This document shows positions 25,441 through 37,346 of a DNA stretch of 64,000 nt, one piece after another (positions within the stretch are counted from its first letter, which is position 1; each line of letters starts with the position of its first letter). Under the pieces are notes generated by a model, which searched no databases, was not told where the DNA came from, and saw nothing but the letters and a program-made list of their open reading frames with translations. A program made the position numbers and the translations under genes. Source of the DNA: Ustulina deusta (lineage: Eukaryota; Ascomycota; Sordariomycetes; Xylariales; Xylariaceae); contig JAJNNX010000005.1 of assembly GCA_023159155.1 (NCBI GenBank), forward strand, positions 992,001-1,056,000. Reading direction: 5' to 3'.

Positions 25441-25575
25441 CAAACCCCCTTCGTTCCATTTCTGTTACCGAGAATTCATCACCCCAATCGTCACGCACAT
25501 ACAACAGCCACTTGAGCACAGACTGGTTTCTGTTCAGCTTAACTACACTCCTTTCTATCTTACCTAACCCACAAG

Positions 25576-26721
25576 ATGACACAACTCACACTTACTGGAG
25601 CCTTTTTGCTCCAAGCCGATAAACATTCTTCATTATTGAAGCTGCCACGGCCTCTCCTAAAAAGGAAACCTTCTTCGATCAAGGTCAAGACCGCTTCTCA
25701 TCCACAGTCTATCACCACATTCCCTGTACGGGTCCACAGGGAGGACAACCAGATCAACCAAGGTGCCCTTAACGCCCGGAAAAACTTCACAGACGTTGCC
25801 CGAAAGACCGACTTCCGATCGCATTCCGCCGGACCCCACGGAAACTTCTTCGCAACATGCTGGCCGAACGGCAAGACAGAGAGAGTCAAGTTAGCCACAG
25901 AGATCATCGAGAGCCTGTGGTTATACGATGGTAAGTCTGGACTTGTTCCGAATTTATCTGAGAGCTCTTTCACTAACATTGCCGTTCTCAAGATGTTATG
26001 GAAGATGTCGACCACGCCGGCGCCGTCCAAGTTCACGCCAGCGTCCGCGACAGCTTGATCGGTTCGGAGAAGGCTGCCAAGAAGAACTTGATCGCATCGC
26101 TCTTCAAGGATTTCGGTACACGGTTGAGCCATATGGACAAGCGAGGAGCACCCCGTGTCCTCGCGTCACTCAAGGCATACCTCGACAACTACGACAGCCA
26201 GAAGACCCCGTTCGACACAATCCAGAAGTACACTGAGTACCGTATCCTCAACGTTGGCTATGGGTTCGTATTGCTCGACTCCGTTTTTATCTAATCGGAA
26301 ATATTAACGGAATCATAGTATCATGGACAGTTTCATGCAATGGACGATGGGTCTTCACCTCAACGAGGCCGAGACTGACGAGGCTCACGGCTTCTACATG
26401 TCTGCCGGACGTGTGATGGGCTTGACCAACGACCTGTACTCGTGGAATGTCGAGCGGACCGAAGCCGTCGATGCTGCCGATCGGAAGTGGAATGCCGTCC
26501 CCGTCATCATGCAGCAATACGACCTTAGCGAAGAGGATGCCTCTGTCTTCCTCCGTGGTCTGATAGTCCACCATGAGCAGGTTACTCGAGAACTCGGACA
26601 AGTGCTCCTGCGGAGGTTCGCCTACTCAGATACAATGACAAAGTATGTCGAGAGTGTCGGCCTCATGTTAGGAGGGAACTGCTTCTGGTCGGCGACATGC
26701 CCCCGATACAACTCGGTTTAA
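25576..26721 (+). CDS. Class I terpene cyclase (terpene synthase), single domain
   Basis: Three exons: 25576..25930, 25993..26263 and 26319..26721; 342 aa, the usual size of one class I cyclase domain. The metal-binding aspartate motif LYDDVMED (D118, D119, E122) is created by the first splice (GAT-G|AT-GTT). The NSE triad is NDLYSWNVE (N246, S250, E254), an Arg about 46 residues upstream (YTEYRIL) fits the pyrophosphate sensor, and the C-terminal WSATCPRY gives the RY pair (R338, Y339). All catalytic landmarks are therefore present. The W-x-x-RY ending resembles the cyclase half of fungal bifunctional terpene synthases, but no prenyltransferase domain follows. It ionises a prenyl diphosphate; sesqui- versus diterpene substrate cannot be decided. 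No P450 or other tailoring gene is adjacent. Confidence 0.9.
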
Positions 26722-27171
26722 TTCGACATGGAAACGACATTTCATCTTATACTCGTGGTCATGTGATGATGAGCTGATCGGCTGGCGGTATTCTGGGTTA
26801 AAATAATGCTAATGTACCGGGACTGGTGTTTGGGGCGGGGGACAACAGGAAGACAAAACAAGACGGATAGAATAGATCAGTGCGCACACGCGTGACGTTA
26901 GTTAGACACTACCACCCTTAGCTTTAGAACTTTTTAACTTACACACTTTATACATAATAACTAGATACATTCCTTTCTGCCAGAGGGGTTTTTGCTGTTG
27001 GGCCCTCGATTCCCAGTGCTATGAGTAACAGGCAGGTATTTGCGCCGATACACCAAGAAATTAACAAAAAAAAAGTTGCTAAATGAGTCGGTCCTCCTGA
27101 TCCAACACCTATTAAGACCTATTTATTTTTTTTAGAGACAAAAAAGCCTGACGCCTTTTGATTGTAGAACA
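26722..27171. other. Convergent 3' region
   Basis: Lies between the 3' ends of the terpene cyclase (+) and the rhodopsin-like gene (-). AT-rich from about 26,900 on, with A/T runs near 27065 and 27127, consistent with 3' UTRs. No gene seen. Confidence 0.45.
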
Positions 27172-28381
27172 TTATTCATCGGAGTACTTCACTTCATACT
27201 GGACCGTTTTATGAACCCGGCCCTTAGGCACAATAAAGTCCTGACTCTCAGCATCATTGAAGTCCTGCAGCTTCATATTGTTGCCCATCTCGTCCCGCAC
27301 GCCTGAATGCTTCGTCGAGGCTCCGTAATCAGCGTATCCCTTGTTCGTGGTCTGTCCAAAGGGCACGAGTTTCAAAAGTGGCCGCAGAGCGGCAAGAGAA
27401 CCAGTAAAGATCGTTAAGCCAAGTTCGGTAATAGAGCTGAAAGTCACCATTGGTAAGTCACGCTGAACATGCCCGTGTCAGGATCTGGAAATCAGCAAGG
27501 GCACTTACTAAACGAATGTGGTTAGATAAGCATTTGAAGCTTCAATACCCGTTGGTGATTTCAAGTTTCCAACATCGACCAGATACTTCAGACGAATAAT
27601 GGTCACGACTGAACTCGCGATGCCCAGTCCGAGGAGGACAATGATGGAGGCCTTCACCTTGGCGCTGAGCTGCACGCCTTTCAACAAATAAGCCGGCAGG
27701 CCGGCGTAAAGGAAACTGGAGGCAATATCCATAGCCGAGATGGAGTAGCCCGTGTTGGCGAGCACGGCGGCTGGGAGACAGGTCCCCGTACCCTCTCCCC
27801 ATGCCACAGAGAGCGGTATGCACTGGAGTGCAACAAGCAGCGTCGTGGTGATTGTCCAAAGCGTCAAAGCCACCATGGAAAATATCAGCAGGATCCGCAC
27901 CCCCTTGCTCGTAACAGCGATTCGTAGTAAGACAAGCGCCACGCTCATCTTGGCGACGTAAAGGGCGATAACATATGTAATCGTAGATGCCACAAAGAAC
28001 TTGAAGAGAATTAGCAACTCCATATACCCCCATATGTCAACACTGAGGCCACCACGCTACTCACTCGCACGCCTTCCGACACGTTGTACCCTGATTTCAC
28101 CGCGTCGTCGCCGTAACCATACCGCAAAGAAACCAACGTCAAAGAGCCAAGTACGACAAATCCGACCTATTTCAACCTGTCAGCATTCGCGATGCTCCAA
28201 AAAGCTCATCTGTCTGTTGGTTTGTTTGTGGTCTTACAAAAGCGGTCACCATAGCACAGTCATCATAACCGAACGATTTGCTCATCCAAATCCGGACATA
28301 TACCCTCAGGCCGACGGCGAGGGTGTTGAGGACGAGAAATACGTAAATCGCAGGGGGGAGACTGTCTCGTGCCCACGCCAT
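27172..28381 (-). CDS. Fungal rhodopsin-domain (PTH11-like) 7-TM membrane protein
   Basis: Four exons: 28381..28238, 28166..28065, 28017..27509 and 27436..27172; 339 aa. Introns are short (71, 47, 72 bp). The third exon's acceptor is a non-standard GAG, so that one border is less sure. Features of the fungal rhodopsin/PTH11-like integral membrane family: an early helix (IYVFLVLNTLAVGLRVYVR), the SFGYDDCAM motif, YGYG before an extracellular loop, further helices (KMSVALVLLRIA, ALTLWTITTTLLVALQC) and the late LRPLLK segment restored by the last splice (TTFV-Y-SITELGLTIF). The family is large and poorly characterised; some members act as surface sensors in pathogens. A ligand or role here is not deducible. 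It is convergent with the terpene cyclase gene. Confidence 0.82.
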
Positions 28382-31300
28382 TTTTTTTTCTTCTTCGAAA
28401 TTTTTTTTTTTGAGAGCTGATTGTTGATGATATGTATGTTGGCGGCGTAAAGAGGTGTCGGGACGCTATTTACGGGTTGGGGGGGGGCATGGAAGAATGA
28501 GAGGCAGCAATCATTAACAACGAAGTAATGAAAGCGGATGTTGTATACTAGATGTATGTTGGTTCCGGATTACCAATGAGCGACCGAGGGAAGGGGGGCG
28601 GGGAGGAGGGGAGGGGGGGGGGAGGCAGGGTATGATTATAAAATGGAAGCGAAAGACTTGGGATGCTCTGCTTATGATGGGATAAAAGGCGCCTTATGTT
28701 GTATTTAATCGAGCGGTCGAAAAGACTATATTGGGAATCTTCGACGGCCGATCAAACAAGGGACCCTCTCTGCACTAGCAATACGACGTTGAAGAACACG
28801 GGAGTAGGGGGCGGTTCGGGAGTGGTGGTTCTGCTTTTTCCAGCCAGCCAGCCTGGGGGTTAGGTAGGTAGGTGGAAACGACAGTAACGATGTTGGGGAG
28901 GCTTGTTCAGAATAATAAAGGGGTGGGAAGGGCTGGGCTGATGGATGGGCTTTGCTCTCGTGGGGATACCTGCGCAGACTTAGGCCGGATGTGGCAGGGA
29001 GTATACAACCAACCCTGGCGCGTCGATGTTCCTGGCCTCCGTGGCCCGCATTAGCGTGCTGCTGTTCCTTCACCTCCGCGTACACTAACACGACGGTGAT
29101 GCTGCTCTCGCCATGCTTTTGATGTGCCACATGGGCCCATCGCTGGGCCAATAACTGACTTGTCAATTTCACAACAGGAAGCAACAATATTACGAAGCCC
29201 ATAGGGGAGCCACCGTTCCCTTGTCACAAAATGCAAGAGCTTTGTGATTATAATGATTTGCGCTGTCAATGTTACCTGGGAAACTTGGGTCACAAATGAT
29301 ATTGTGATGTGTAATTATTATTTTGGTCCGCATGAGATACGCATCCGCATAGAGAATTTCTCTTAAGGGCAGGGACAAGCCTCGGACGGAGAATCGTCAC
29401 TGATGCTCGCTTAGGGCGAGATCGTTGAGCATTGTTCAATTTACACCAAATGCTTTGTGGGGGAACTAGTAATGCGACACAATAACGGCTTTGCCCAGGT
29501 AATAGATTGAGTAGGTAGACGACACTAGGAGTGAGACGGGAGGCCGTGCCACTCTTGCTCGAGATCTCTTCCCCTGGGGGGAGGGGGGGAAGAGGCGGGA
29601 CGAGCTTATCGTTTATCACGCAAGATCATGCGAGGTCAGCCATTGGCTAATCATCACGATATGCGTATTACATACCCTGAGCTTATTTCCTTTTTTCTTT
29701 CCCACGGGAACCGTTTACGAAGCAACACTCCCGGAATTGCGAATTGGGGGAGGACACAGTAAGGATTCCGGCAAGGAATCAGAGTCGAGACGGCGAGAAA
29801 AAACTGCGTAGTGTACACACTACTACACTACACTAGGTAGCTACCGTAGGAGTGAGACGAGTCCATGCCTCGAAAGGAAATGCTTCTCCCCTTTGCTTGT
29901 CAGCATAAGAAGACAAGCCCAGGTTCGCACTGACCATGCTCCCAGACTTCGAACCAGGGTAGGATCTGCTAGCGGGTGGGAAAGCTGGGATTTACCCGGC
30001 TGGAATATCTAAATCATCATAAATAGTCCGCTATCTGAGTTGCTGTTATGCGTCCTAATTCTTGTTTCGGCGCTGGTGCCATCGTCGCCTCCACAGCGCT
30101 GAACATTTGGGCTGAGCTAAATACCTACAGTATCAATAAGGAAAGATGGTTCATCCAATTCTAGGCTGACTCTGGTTCGTGACGCAGCACATGTCGCCTG
30201 TAGAAAATCAGGATCTACAAATTCCGCGCCATTTATGTCTTGCTGGAATGATCTGCTCTCGAACTCCTATCCAGTCAGTCATTATTAGTATACCTAGGTA
30301 GTATAAACAAGTAGTGCGCGAGGACTCGAGGCAATGAACAGGGGTGGGGTCATGCTGTCCACTCCGAGCAAGACGGTCGGTAGTGTAGTGGACGTGTAGA
30401 TGTAAGGTACGCGGCAATGCATGGTCAGACATGCACGATAAGGCATCATCATCACAGAGCCAAAGTCTTCGAGAAAGCTGCAGATGCGAGATGTCGAAAT
30501 GTGTTTTCTCCAACACGTCGGTCCGCCGGCTTCGTCGGAAACCTGTGTGGTGTGCATATTCCGAGTTGAGGACATGATCAACGCAGGTCACACGTTTTCC
30601 GTCTTCTAGACTGCGAAGAGAATAGCTCTGGATGCAGCTGAACGTATACTACTCTAGTGCAGGATGGTCGGCTACCAGGAAGAAGCCGATAAAATTTGGG
30701 AGATGCGCGACGATTGGCCAATGGCAGGCCTTTTCCCCGCCTCGCTTGTGCAGGGCATAATGTACGCATGGTGTAATTAGTGCGGCGCGGCGCGGCGCAG
30801 CGCAGCGTATAGACACCCTGTCTCCAGCCAGTGGTTCGGAAAGGCATTGAGACACACATCCTTCAGTGGTTCTCCTTGGCTGTCTATCATCTAGGTAGTA
30901 GACCTACCTACATGGAAGCACATCGCAGTGTGTGGGTGAGGAGGAAAATGCAACCAAAAACCCGACGACTCGGAATCACGATCCTTTCGGTAATTCGGGC
31001 CTGCAGTTGGTTTCTTTTGTTTTCTCCGTCAATGATGACTATGCTGACGACAGTAGTGTAGTTAGTTTAGGATAGATGGGATGAAGGGCATTGTCCGTGC
31101 TGGTGACAGATCGTACGGGCCGCCCCGAGCGTAAGAAATCTAGTGTAACAAAGCCACGTATGGTGTATGGCTAGAGGCCCATCCCCTTCATTATCGACAG
31201 GGGTGTGTGGAAATGGCGGGAATAGTGATGTGCGATATTCTCATAATTTGCCCCCGTACATGAAGTATTCGAAGTCACGTGCAACGCTTTCTATTAGTTG

Positions 31301-33852
31301 CTGATTTCCTTTTGTCTTCTCATTAGTTAAGAACTCCAGACCGGCCCCACTATCCTGCTTTACGAAGAGCCGTGATTCGCTCGCAGCATGTTGCCCCATA
31401 AGTCTAGTCTGGGCTGAGGAGGTACATAGTGGAGGTATGCGATGGGTCTGGATCTGACATCAGATTGGCAACCAACAACACCACTGTTTTTGTTCATTTC
31501 CTGTCAGCACCGGCAATGCACTACTGCAGCATTGCATTAGTTTTCAGGTGGCTTCTTACCACTGACCGCTCTCGCATTGTCGTCTTCGTAGAAATAAATA
31601 CCTACAGCCTGAACCTCTCACTCTCTTCTCGCAAAGCCGTTGGTGGTAGCCTATAGCTTACATAACGTGCAACTGATTCTCATTAGCCAGCCGAGATACC
31701 CCATATCTTCAAATATCTCAACCAGGGCCGACGATTATTGAGTAAGCTATCTAGCCTTTTCTCACCAAACTACACTACCGTTTCATTATCCCCCCCCTCG
31801 TTTTGCCAGGTATGTAGTATACTGGTGTAGTATTAGCCCACCTGCATTAGCATTATAACGGCCATGCTTACCTAGTTTGTGCCCCTAATTCCAACTACCG
31901 TCTCTACATCGCACACTAGGTCATTATCGTCCCATATCTGCATCTTGCTAACATACCACCGTCTTTCAGCACTCCCTCCCCCGCCTGCTGTCGTCCCTGA
32001 CTGCGTCAATAGCTTATCTACTAACCGAGAGTGTTTAGCAGGCCGGTGCATCTCTACACTACGAAGGAATAGTATTCGTATGTAGGACACTACCTATACT
32101 ACATTTTGCAAGGTCGTCGAGCCATCGATAAAGGCTGCCAACTGTTTTGCATAGTGTATTCTGTAGCGGCAGACTAAGTCCTATATCGAATATCAATACA
32201 AAGAGCCGCATCAAGTTTATGTGGCAAGTTGGTATCCGAGCTGAGACCGATCTTTGAATAACACAATTCGCAACAACCTCAATCAGCAATATTCTACTTT
32301 CAGTCTTCATCTCCGTGTTCGTTATCTAGTATCTCCATTTTGAACTCTAAGTCAGCTTTTCGGTTCCGGATTTCGAACTCTTATCACGTTCCAGCCTACC
32401 GCTTCGTAGTTAATTAGTTTCAACAAAACTTGATACTAGTCTCCAGGGTCCTGCGCCCTCTCGATCCAGATCCAGTTAGGAGAAGAGCTTATTGATGGGG
32501 TGTCATTGGGCCAATTCTGTACTGACTCCGTATGGCAACCACAGCAGTATTTCAACCAATTGAAGGCCACTCCTACTTTATATGCTTACCCTACGCAGTA
32601 CACTAGACTCTAACATTTCGCATACCATGTCCCTAGTATGGTTTAGCGTGCTATAGTGTAGTACACTACCTATATCCCAGTCCCCAACCCTGAGCAAACC
32701 ATCCGAGTTGTCTGGATTCTTTTTGGCATCCCATCTTGGTCAAGCGTCGATGCTTTGCAGATTATCAGGGAAAGTTCCCAGTTTCTGTTTCAGTACTTCG
32801 CTACTGCTGGACACTTGATTACTAAACTAGGAAACAATGGTATGACAGATGTCCAAAGACGGACTGACGCTCGCTTGGAAAGCAGGCTAGCTTCTTAACA
32901 CATGCGGGGGCCAATCTGCAACCAGCACTGCAACCATACCAACAATAACATCGAATAGACCAGACCCAGGACCCATGATGATTAGCTGGACGCTAATGGA
33001 CTTATGCTTCAACTCTTATACATGACAATACGGACATCTCTACTCCCTATACAATAATTATCCTTGTTGGCCAGGGTGAATTGCTACGCTAGTGCAGATA
33101 AATCTGAATAAAAGCTTGATAGGCCATCGAGTTGCTGTACTCGGCTGCAACAAATGTTACTCAACTGGGGGGTCCAAGGCTAAGGTCAGGTGCGTTATAT
33201 TTGTTAGTATCCATCGGCAAGGCCCCGGCATATGCACTAATATCGAGCTAACAGTTTGTTACCCTTGAAATTTAATATCTCACGATAAGCGACAGGCTTG
33301 AATACACCACATAGTACGATGCTCAAGACCAACTAGTTATGTATGTACAAATGTTAATCTCACCAACATGCTTCACTATTCGGCGTTTTTCCCTATTGTT
33401 TCAAGGGTCTAGGACGGATAAGTCTCGAGACGATCTAGTGTGTACACCGCCTAGTCCAGAGTAGTGTCGAGTCTCCGGGCCTTACTATCTATGTATTAGG
33501 TGCATTGGAATGTATGATTTGCTGCAGGAGTTCGCAATCTTAGTTAGGGATAGAGGGGTGTGGTAACCCCGCCATTCATGAGACTTGACCAGCTCCCTGG
33601 GAGATGCTGTGCCACATATCGAAGTGTCAAGGATCCGTGGGAAAATGGTTTTAAAGGTCGGCCTGCCGGTTGAAACGATATGAGCTCTGTGTGTGCTGGT
33701 TCATCATCTTATACTCGTCATTCAACAGTCCTCTCGTTGCTAGCAGTACAGCATCAGCAGTGCTTGCTTTCATAACTCATCGAAACCCCCCTTTATTAGC
33801 AGTACCTTCTTTCCTTCCTCGATACCCTCTCCCAATCAACAAAATCAGAACC
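28382..33852. other. 5.5 kb gene-free stretch with G-run and TACACTA words
   Basis: Lies between the 5' ends of the rhodopsin-like gene (-) and the APH-like kinase gene (+), so both promoters are here. A guanine-run tract sits at 28587-28630. Words of the TACACTA/TAGTGTA type recur, for example around 29815, 31040, 31820, 32650 and 33440. A GC-only short tandem (GCGGC/GCAGC) is near 30782. Frames of up to 158 codons on the minus strand at 28726-29202 have no recognisable content. No gene, tRNA or transposon was identified. Confidence 0.5.
28587..28630 (+). repeat. Guanine-run tract, possible G-quadruplex
   Basis: At least five runs of three or more G (GGG, GGGGGG, GGGG, GGGG, then a run of about ten) within about 44 bp on the plus strand, roughly 210-250 bp upstream of the rhodopsin-like start (-). 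This meets the G3+N1-7 pattern for quadruplex formation. Any effect on transcription is inference. Confidence 0.55.
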
Positions 33853-34989
33853 ATGGCCGATACGATCGTAGAGCAGAGGCCCATCAATACCAGTGTAGGC
33901 AACCCCTCACTAGCTACCTCGATACCATCCCTCAAAATTAGCCCTAAATCCCAACTACCCTCGCTTATCAACGAGATCACACCGGAATGGCTTTCCTCCG
34001 TCCTCGGGGTAAAGGTCAGGTCGGTAAAGCGCACAAGAGAGGTACACGGTACAGCCTCCAAACTGTTTGTGACAGTCAAGAATGAGAATGGGGAGAGACG
34101 GCTATGTCTCAAGGGCGGCTTCAACCCGGCCTTCATTGAGCAGATGCCGTGGATCGTCATGATATACCAGCGTGAGGTTGAGTTCTTCAACCGTGTTGCC
34201 CCAGGACTCAAGGGCATGGATTTGCCCAAGGCATGGTGGGCCGGACATACCCCATCACAGGGCATCGTCGTGATGGAGGACCTGGCCGCGCGCGGATGCC
34301 AGTTTGGCAATCCCGTCGAGACCTGGCCTGTGTATCGCGTACGCCAAGGTGTCGAGCAACTGGCCGCTTTGCATGCCAAGACCTGGGGTGTCTGTCCCTC
34401 CGACTATCCCTGGTTAACGTCAGACTATGACCAGGCTATCCTTACCCTCATGAAAACCTACAATGTTGTAGTCAATGGCCCCGACCGTCCATATGTACAC
34501 GAGTACCTGCGGGATCAGGAGCGGATAACAGCCGTGCTGAAGAAACACTACCGCTCGAGGAATCCCAAGTTCCAATGCCTGCTCCATGGTGACGCCCACC
34601 TAGGCAACACATACCTCGACCGTGGTGCTCCGCGCTTCCTCGACTGGCAAATGATCCATATCGGAACGGCATTCCACGACGTCGCTTACTACATCGCCGG
34701 CGCGCTGACAGTCGAGAACCGCCGTGCCTACGAATGGAAACTTCTCGACCACTACCTCTCTGTACTGGCGAAGTTCGGCGTCAGGAAGAACCTGAAGACG
34801 TCGGACGCGGACCTCCGTATAGAGTACCGCAAGGCCTTCCTCTCGGGCGTTGGCTGGCTCATGTGTCCCTACGAGATGCAGCCCAGGGAATGCGTGCACG
34901 CCATGGCCGGGCGGTACGCCGCCGCCCTCGACGACCACAAGGTCCTGGAGCTTGTTGAGTCGCTCCCTGAACCTGAGATTACTCTATAA
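33853..34989 (+). CDS. APH/CHK-like small-molecule kinase (phosphotransferase-fold protein)
   Basis: Single exon, 378 aa. The frame stays open upstream to 33670, but the ATG at 33853 (CCATGG context, MADTIVEQ) is preferred because the upstream part is unlike a protein and is promoter-like. Residues about 40-360 form a protein-kinase-like fold of the aminoglycoside phosphotransferase/CHK type: an N-lobe beta sheet with RLCLKGGF (ATP Lys), the IVVMEDLAARG hinge, the catalytic loop HGDAHLGN (H245, D247, N252), and the metal-binding DW (D264) in RFLDWQMI. It probably phosphorylates a small hydroxylated molecule; the substrate (choline-like, sterol-like or xenobiotic) cannot be inferred. A poly(A) signal AATAAA at 35199-35204 may serve it. 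Isolated by gene-poor DNA on both sides. Confidence 0.85.
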   Translation: MADTIVEQRPINTSVGNPSLATSIPSLKISPKSQLPSLINEITPEWLSSVLGVKVRSVKRTREVHGTASKLFVTVKNENGERRLCLKGGFNPAFIEQMPWIVMIYQREVEFFNRVAPGLKGMDLPKAWWAGHTPSQGIVVMEDLAARGCQFGNPVETWPVYRVRQGVEQLAALHAKTWGVCPSDYPWLTSDYDQAILTLMKTYNVVVNGPDRPYVHEYLRDQERITAVLKKHYRSRNPKFQCLLHGDAHLGNTYLDRGAPRFLDWQMIHIGTAFHDVAYYIAGALTVENRRAYEWKLLDHYLSVLAKFGVRKNLKTSDADLRIEYRKAFLSGVGWLMCPYEMQPRECVHAMAGRYAAALDDHKVLELVESLPEPEITL

Positions 34990-37346
34990 GGGCTTCGCCC
35001 TCGACTTGGTGAAATAGGCGTATTGGGTGGTTACATACATGACTTTCTGATTTTCACATGAGACATATAAGATACCAGGCCGGTCAGCTGCTGCGTCAGC
35101 CGCCGGCCATTTTAAGACACACAGGGGCACCCACTTGCTGCTCACAACGACATTTCTTTTACGAATCTTCTTTTATTCTTCCTGAGTTTTATTTTGACAA
35201 TAAAAAAGCCTGCTTATCAGTTTACTGCTCATCGTCAACCATCTTCATATCCAAGACGTGTGAATAACCTTTGCCCCTGGAAGGGTTTCGAACCATGAAG
35301 CTTGCTCATGGATAAGAGATGTCATGCATAAGGTAGCGGATGTGATGGGTATGTATGTTGTGCATTAAATCTACCCGATGTGTCCAAAACCACGCCACAT
35401 TATGTGGCATCTTGGCATCTTGTGCATGAGGTAAGCACAGCCCGTAATCCGATTGCATGGTGGCCATTGAAACACAAAGTTCCTCAAATCTAAAAATTAA
35501 GGCGAAACACACATCGGACTAGCACCTAATCTTCAACTTCCGACTGGTGCTTATAGACTGCCGGTGGCAAGTCTGTCATGCTTATAAACCGCCTCTTGCA
35601 CGCACCGTGCAAACAGGGCGAGGGCTCAAGCATACACACAGTACAGCATATCCTAGGTATTCTCTATCGACGGACAACCTCGCGTCCGTCTTCCCTCGGC
35701 CAGGAACTCGACCCCTAGATAGGTGGTTTCCCAGGTCTCTGTCGGGTCCACTGCCCAGCCGTCGCGTATTAAGCTTCAACCCCTGACGCTATACCCCCCA
35801 TCCAGCATAGTGTATTGACACACGGCAGCATCGGCGCAGGGTACGGGTACTGGTGCGGGGCTCGGCCCGCCACTACACTACCTACACTAGACCCCGGCTT
35901 TGTCGGCCCCGCTGTGTCTCAGGAGGCGACGCTAAACCCATAACAACAAATCCCGGGACGATCTCTATCAAAAGTCATTTCTCGCAACGTCACCACCTAA
36001 CCCCCGTTCTTCGCCCGGGGCTGGGTATCTACAATGTAGTTGTCAAATGGCGAGGAGAGATAAGGGGTGTGCGAGTGCATATACCGACAGGGCGAAAACA
36101 TTAATGATCGGTAACTATTGCATCACGACTTCAACATATATAATTACATGTAACTGTGATGGACTAGTGCGCGACGTTATCCCAGGTGTTGGTGAGGCTA
36201 TTCGCAGGGAGTGGGAGATGCAACCACCGAGCCGGGGGCAGGTACTTTGGAAGCTGGGCCAGCTGCGCGCACACTTACATGGCGAGTGTACACTACACTA
36301 CCACGTTGGCTGGTAGCCATCCTCCTTTTTCTATCATACACTACAAGATCTACCCGAATACGTGTAATTACCTGAACCTTCCAGACCCTTGTAAGTGCGC
36401 GTTACATTAACCGTTGGAAAGTTTGCATTGTCGAGGGGTAAATATTAGAAACGCGTAGTAATTAATATGGTGTAAGATGGAGAAGAAGTGTCAAATCTCT
36501 CCACAGCCTACATCAAGTAGTACCGAGCCGAAGCTTTGGGTAATCATTAAATAAGCTCTTTGTAACGTATTTTAATTTACAGATAACGATAAGCCTACCC
36601 GCCCAGACTGCTACTTCTGTTGAGGTGAGATTGCCACCAAAATATAAGTAGCGTCCATGTCTATAACTTTTGGTACCCGATAACTTTCGAACTTATGAAA
36701 TTGTTATTTTTAGCTACCCAGAGTTTACCAGCTTGGCTAATTCATTGCGTTCTATTCATAGAATAAATAGTTTTAGTTAGAAGGAGTGTGACAAAGGCGT
36801 TGAAGGGTTGAAATAGTAGTAAGGACCTAGAACCTAGAACCTAGATGGATATGGTAGCAGAGGGGTATTCAGTCCCTGTAAATACTACCAACATGGGTTG
36901 GTGACATAAGTAGATACCTTATGAAATACACAAACCATTTGTTATGAGTTATAATAATTCAAGTACACTCGCTATATCAGTGTTGTAACCCCGCCGGTCA
37001 ATTAGCTACCTAGGTAGTTAAAGACATGGGTTGAGGAGCCAGCACCGCTATGTTAAGCCCACCTGCATATGATATTAATGCCGGGGTCTACTATTGTTGT
37101 ACTTACATCCAACCCCCTCTTTGCATCTACCAGCCATGGAGTATGGGTTGGAGGTGGCTGTCCAGCCTAACCTCCCCTCCACGAAATCGCCTCTTAGCCC
37201 AAGCTATTCAGGATGCCTCTCGACGCGATCATCAGCTCGGCGTGCCTATGCCACTGAAGCCTGCCTTCTTTCTCTCATAGGAAAAGACTACTTCTTCCGT
37301 CATTGTGTGCTACTTCCGGCCCTCGATTCACAACACTGTGGACTTC
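34990..37346. other. Gene-free stretch, 2.4 kb
   Basis: Between the APH-like kinase and the NACHT relic. It contains an AATAAA poly(A) candidate (35199-35204), TACACTA-type words (about 35870, 36290) and the 12-bp palindrome CTACCTAGGTAG at 37006-37017. AT-rich between 36,400 and 36,980. No coding exon was found. Confidence 0.5.

Larger units (their letters stand above)
20807..25575. other. 4.8 kb gene-free stretch
   Basis: Lies between the histidine kinase and the terpene cyclase, both plus strand. A possible poly(A) signal AATAAA is at 21337-21342. It holds a purine-rich AG run (about 22192-22222), a near-perfect 20-bp palindrome (22345-22364) and an 11-bp direct repeat CGTTCGGCACA (23994-24004, 24006-24016). 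Several open frames of 80-145 codons show no domain, no splice logic and overlap on both strands. I find no gene or transposon relic. The last few hundred bases should hold the terpene cyclase promoter. Confidence 0.5.

Noticed and set aside
28726..29202. 158-codon minus-strand open frame upstream of the rhodopsin-like gene
   Set aside because: Low-complexity His/Arg/Ser content and no family resemblance; most likely chance in promoter DNA.
29935..29965. tRNA B-box-like GGTTCGAAGTC (minus strand)
   Set aside because: No matching acceptor stem or A-box at the right distance; not a tRNA.
33670..33852. N-terminal extension of the APH-like kinase frame
   Set aside because: The stretch is open but unlike a protein start; the ATG at 33853 has a good context and the kinase fold begins after it.
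33777..34379. 200-codon open frame antisense to the APH-like kinase
   Set aside because: Shadow frame of a strongly coding gene; no domain or start context of its own.
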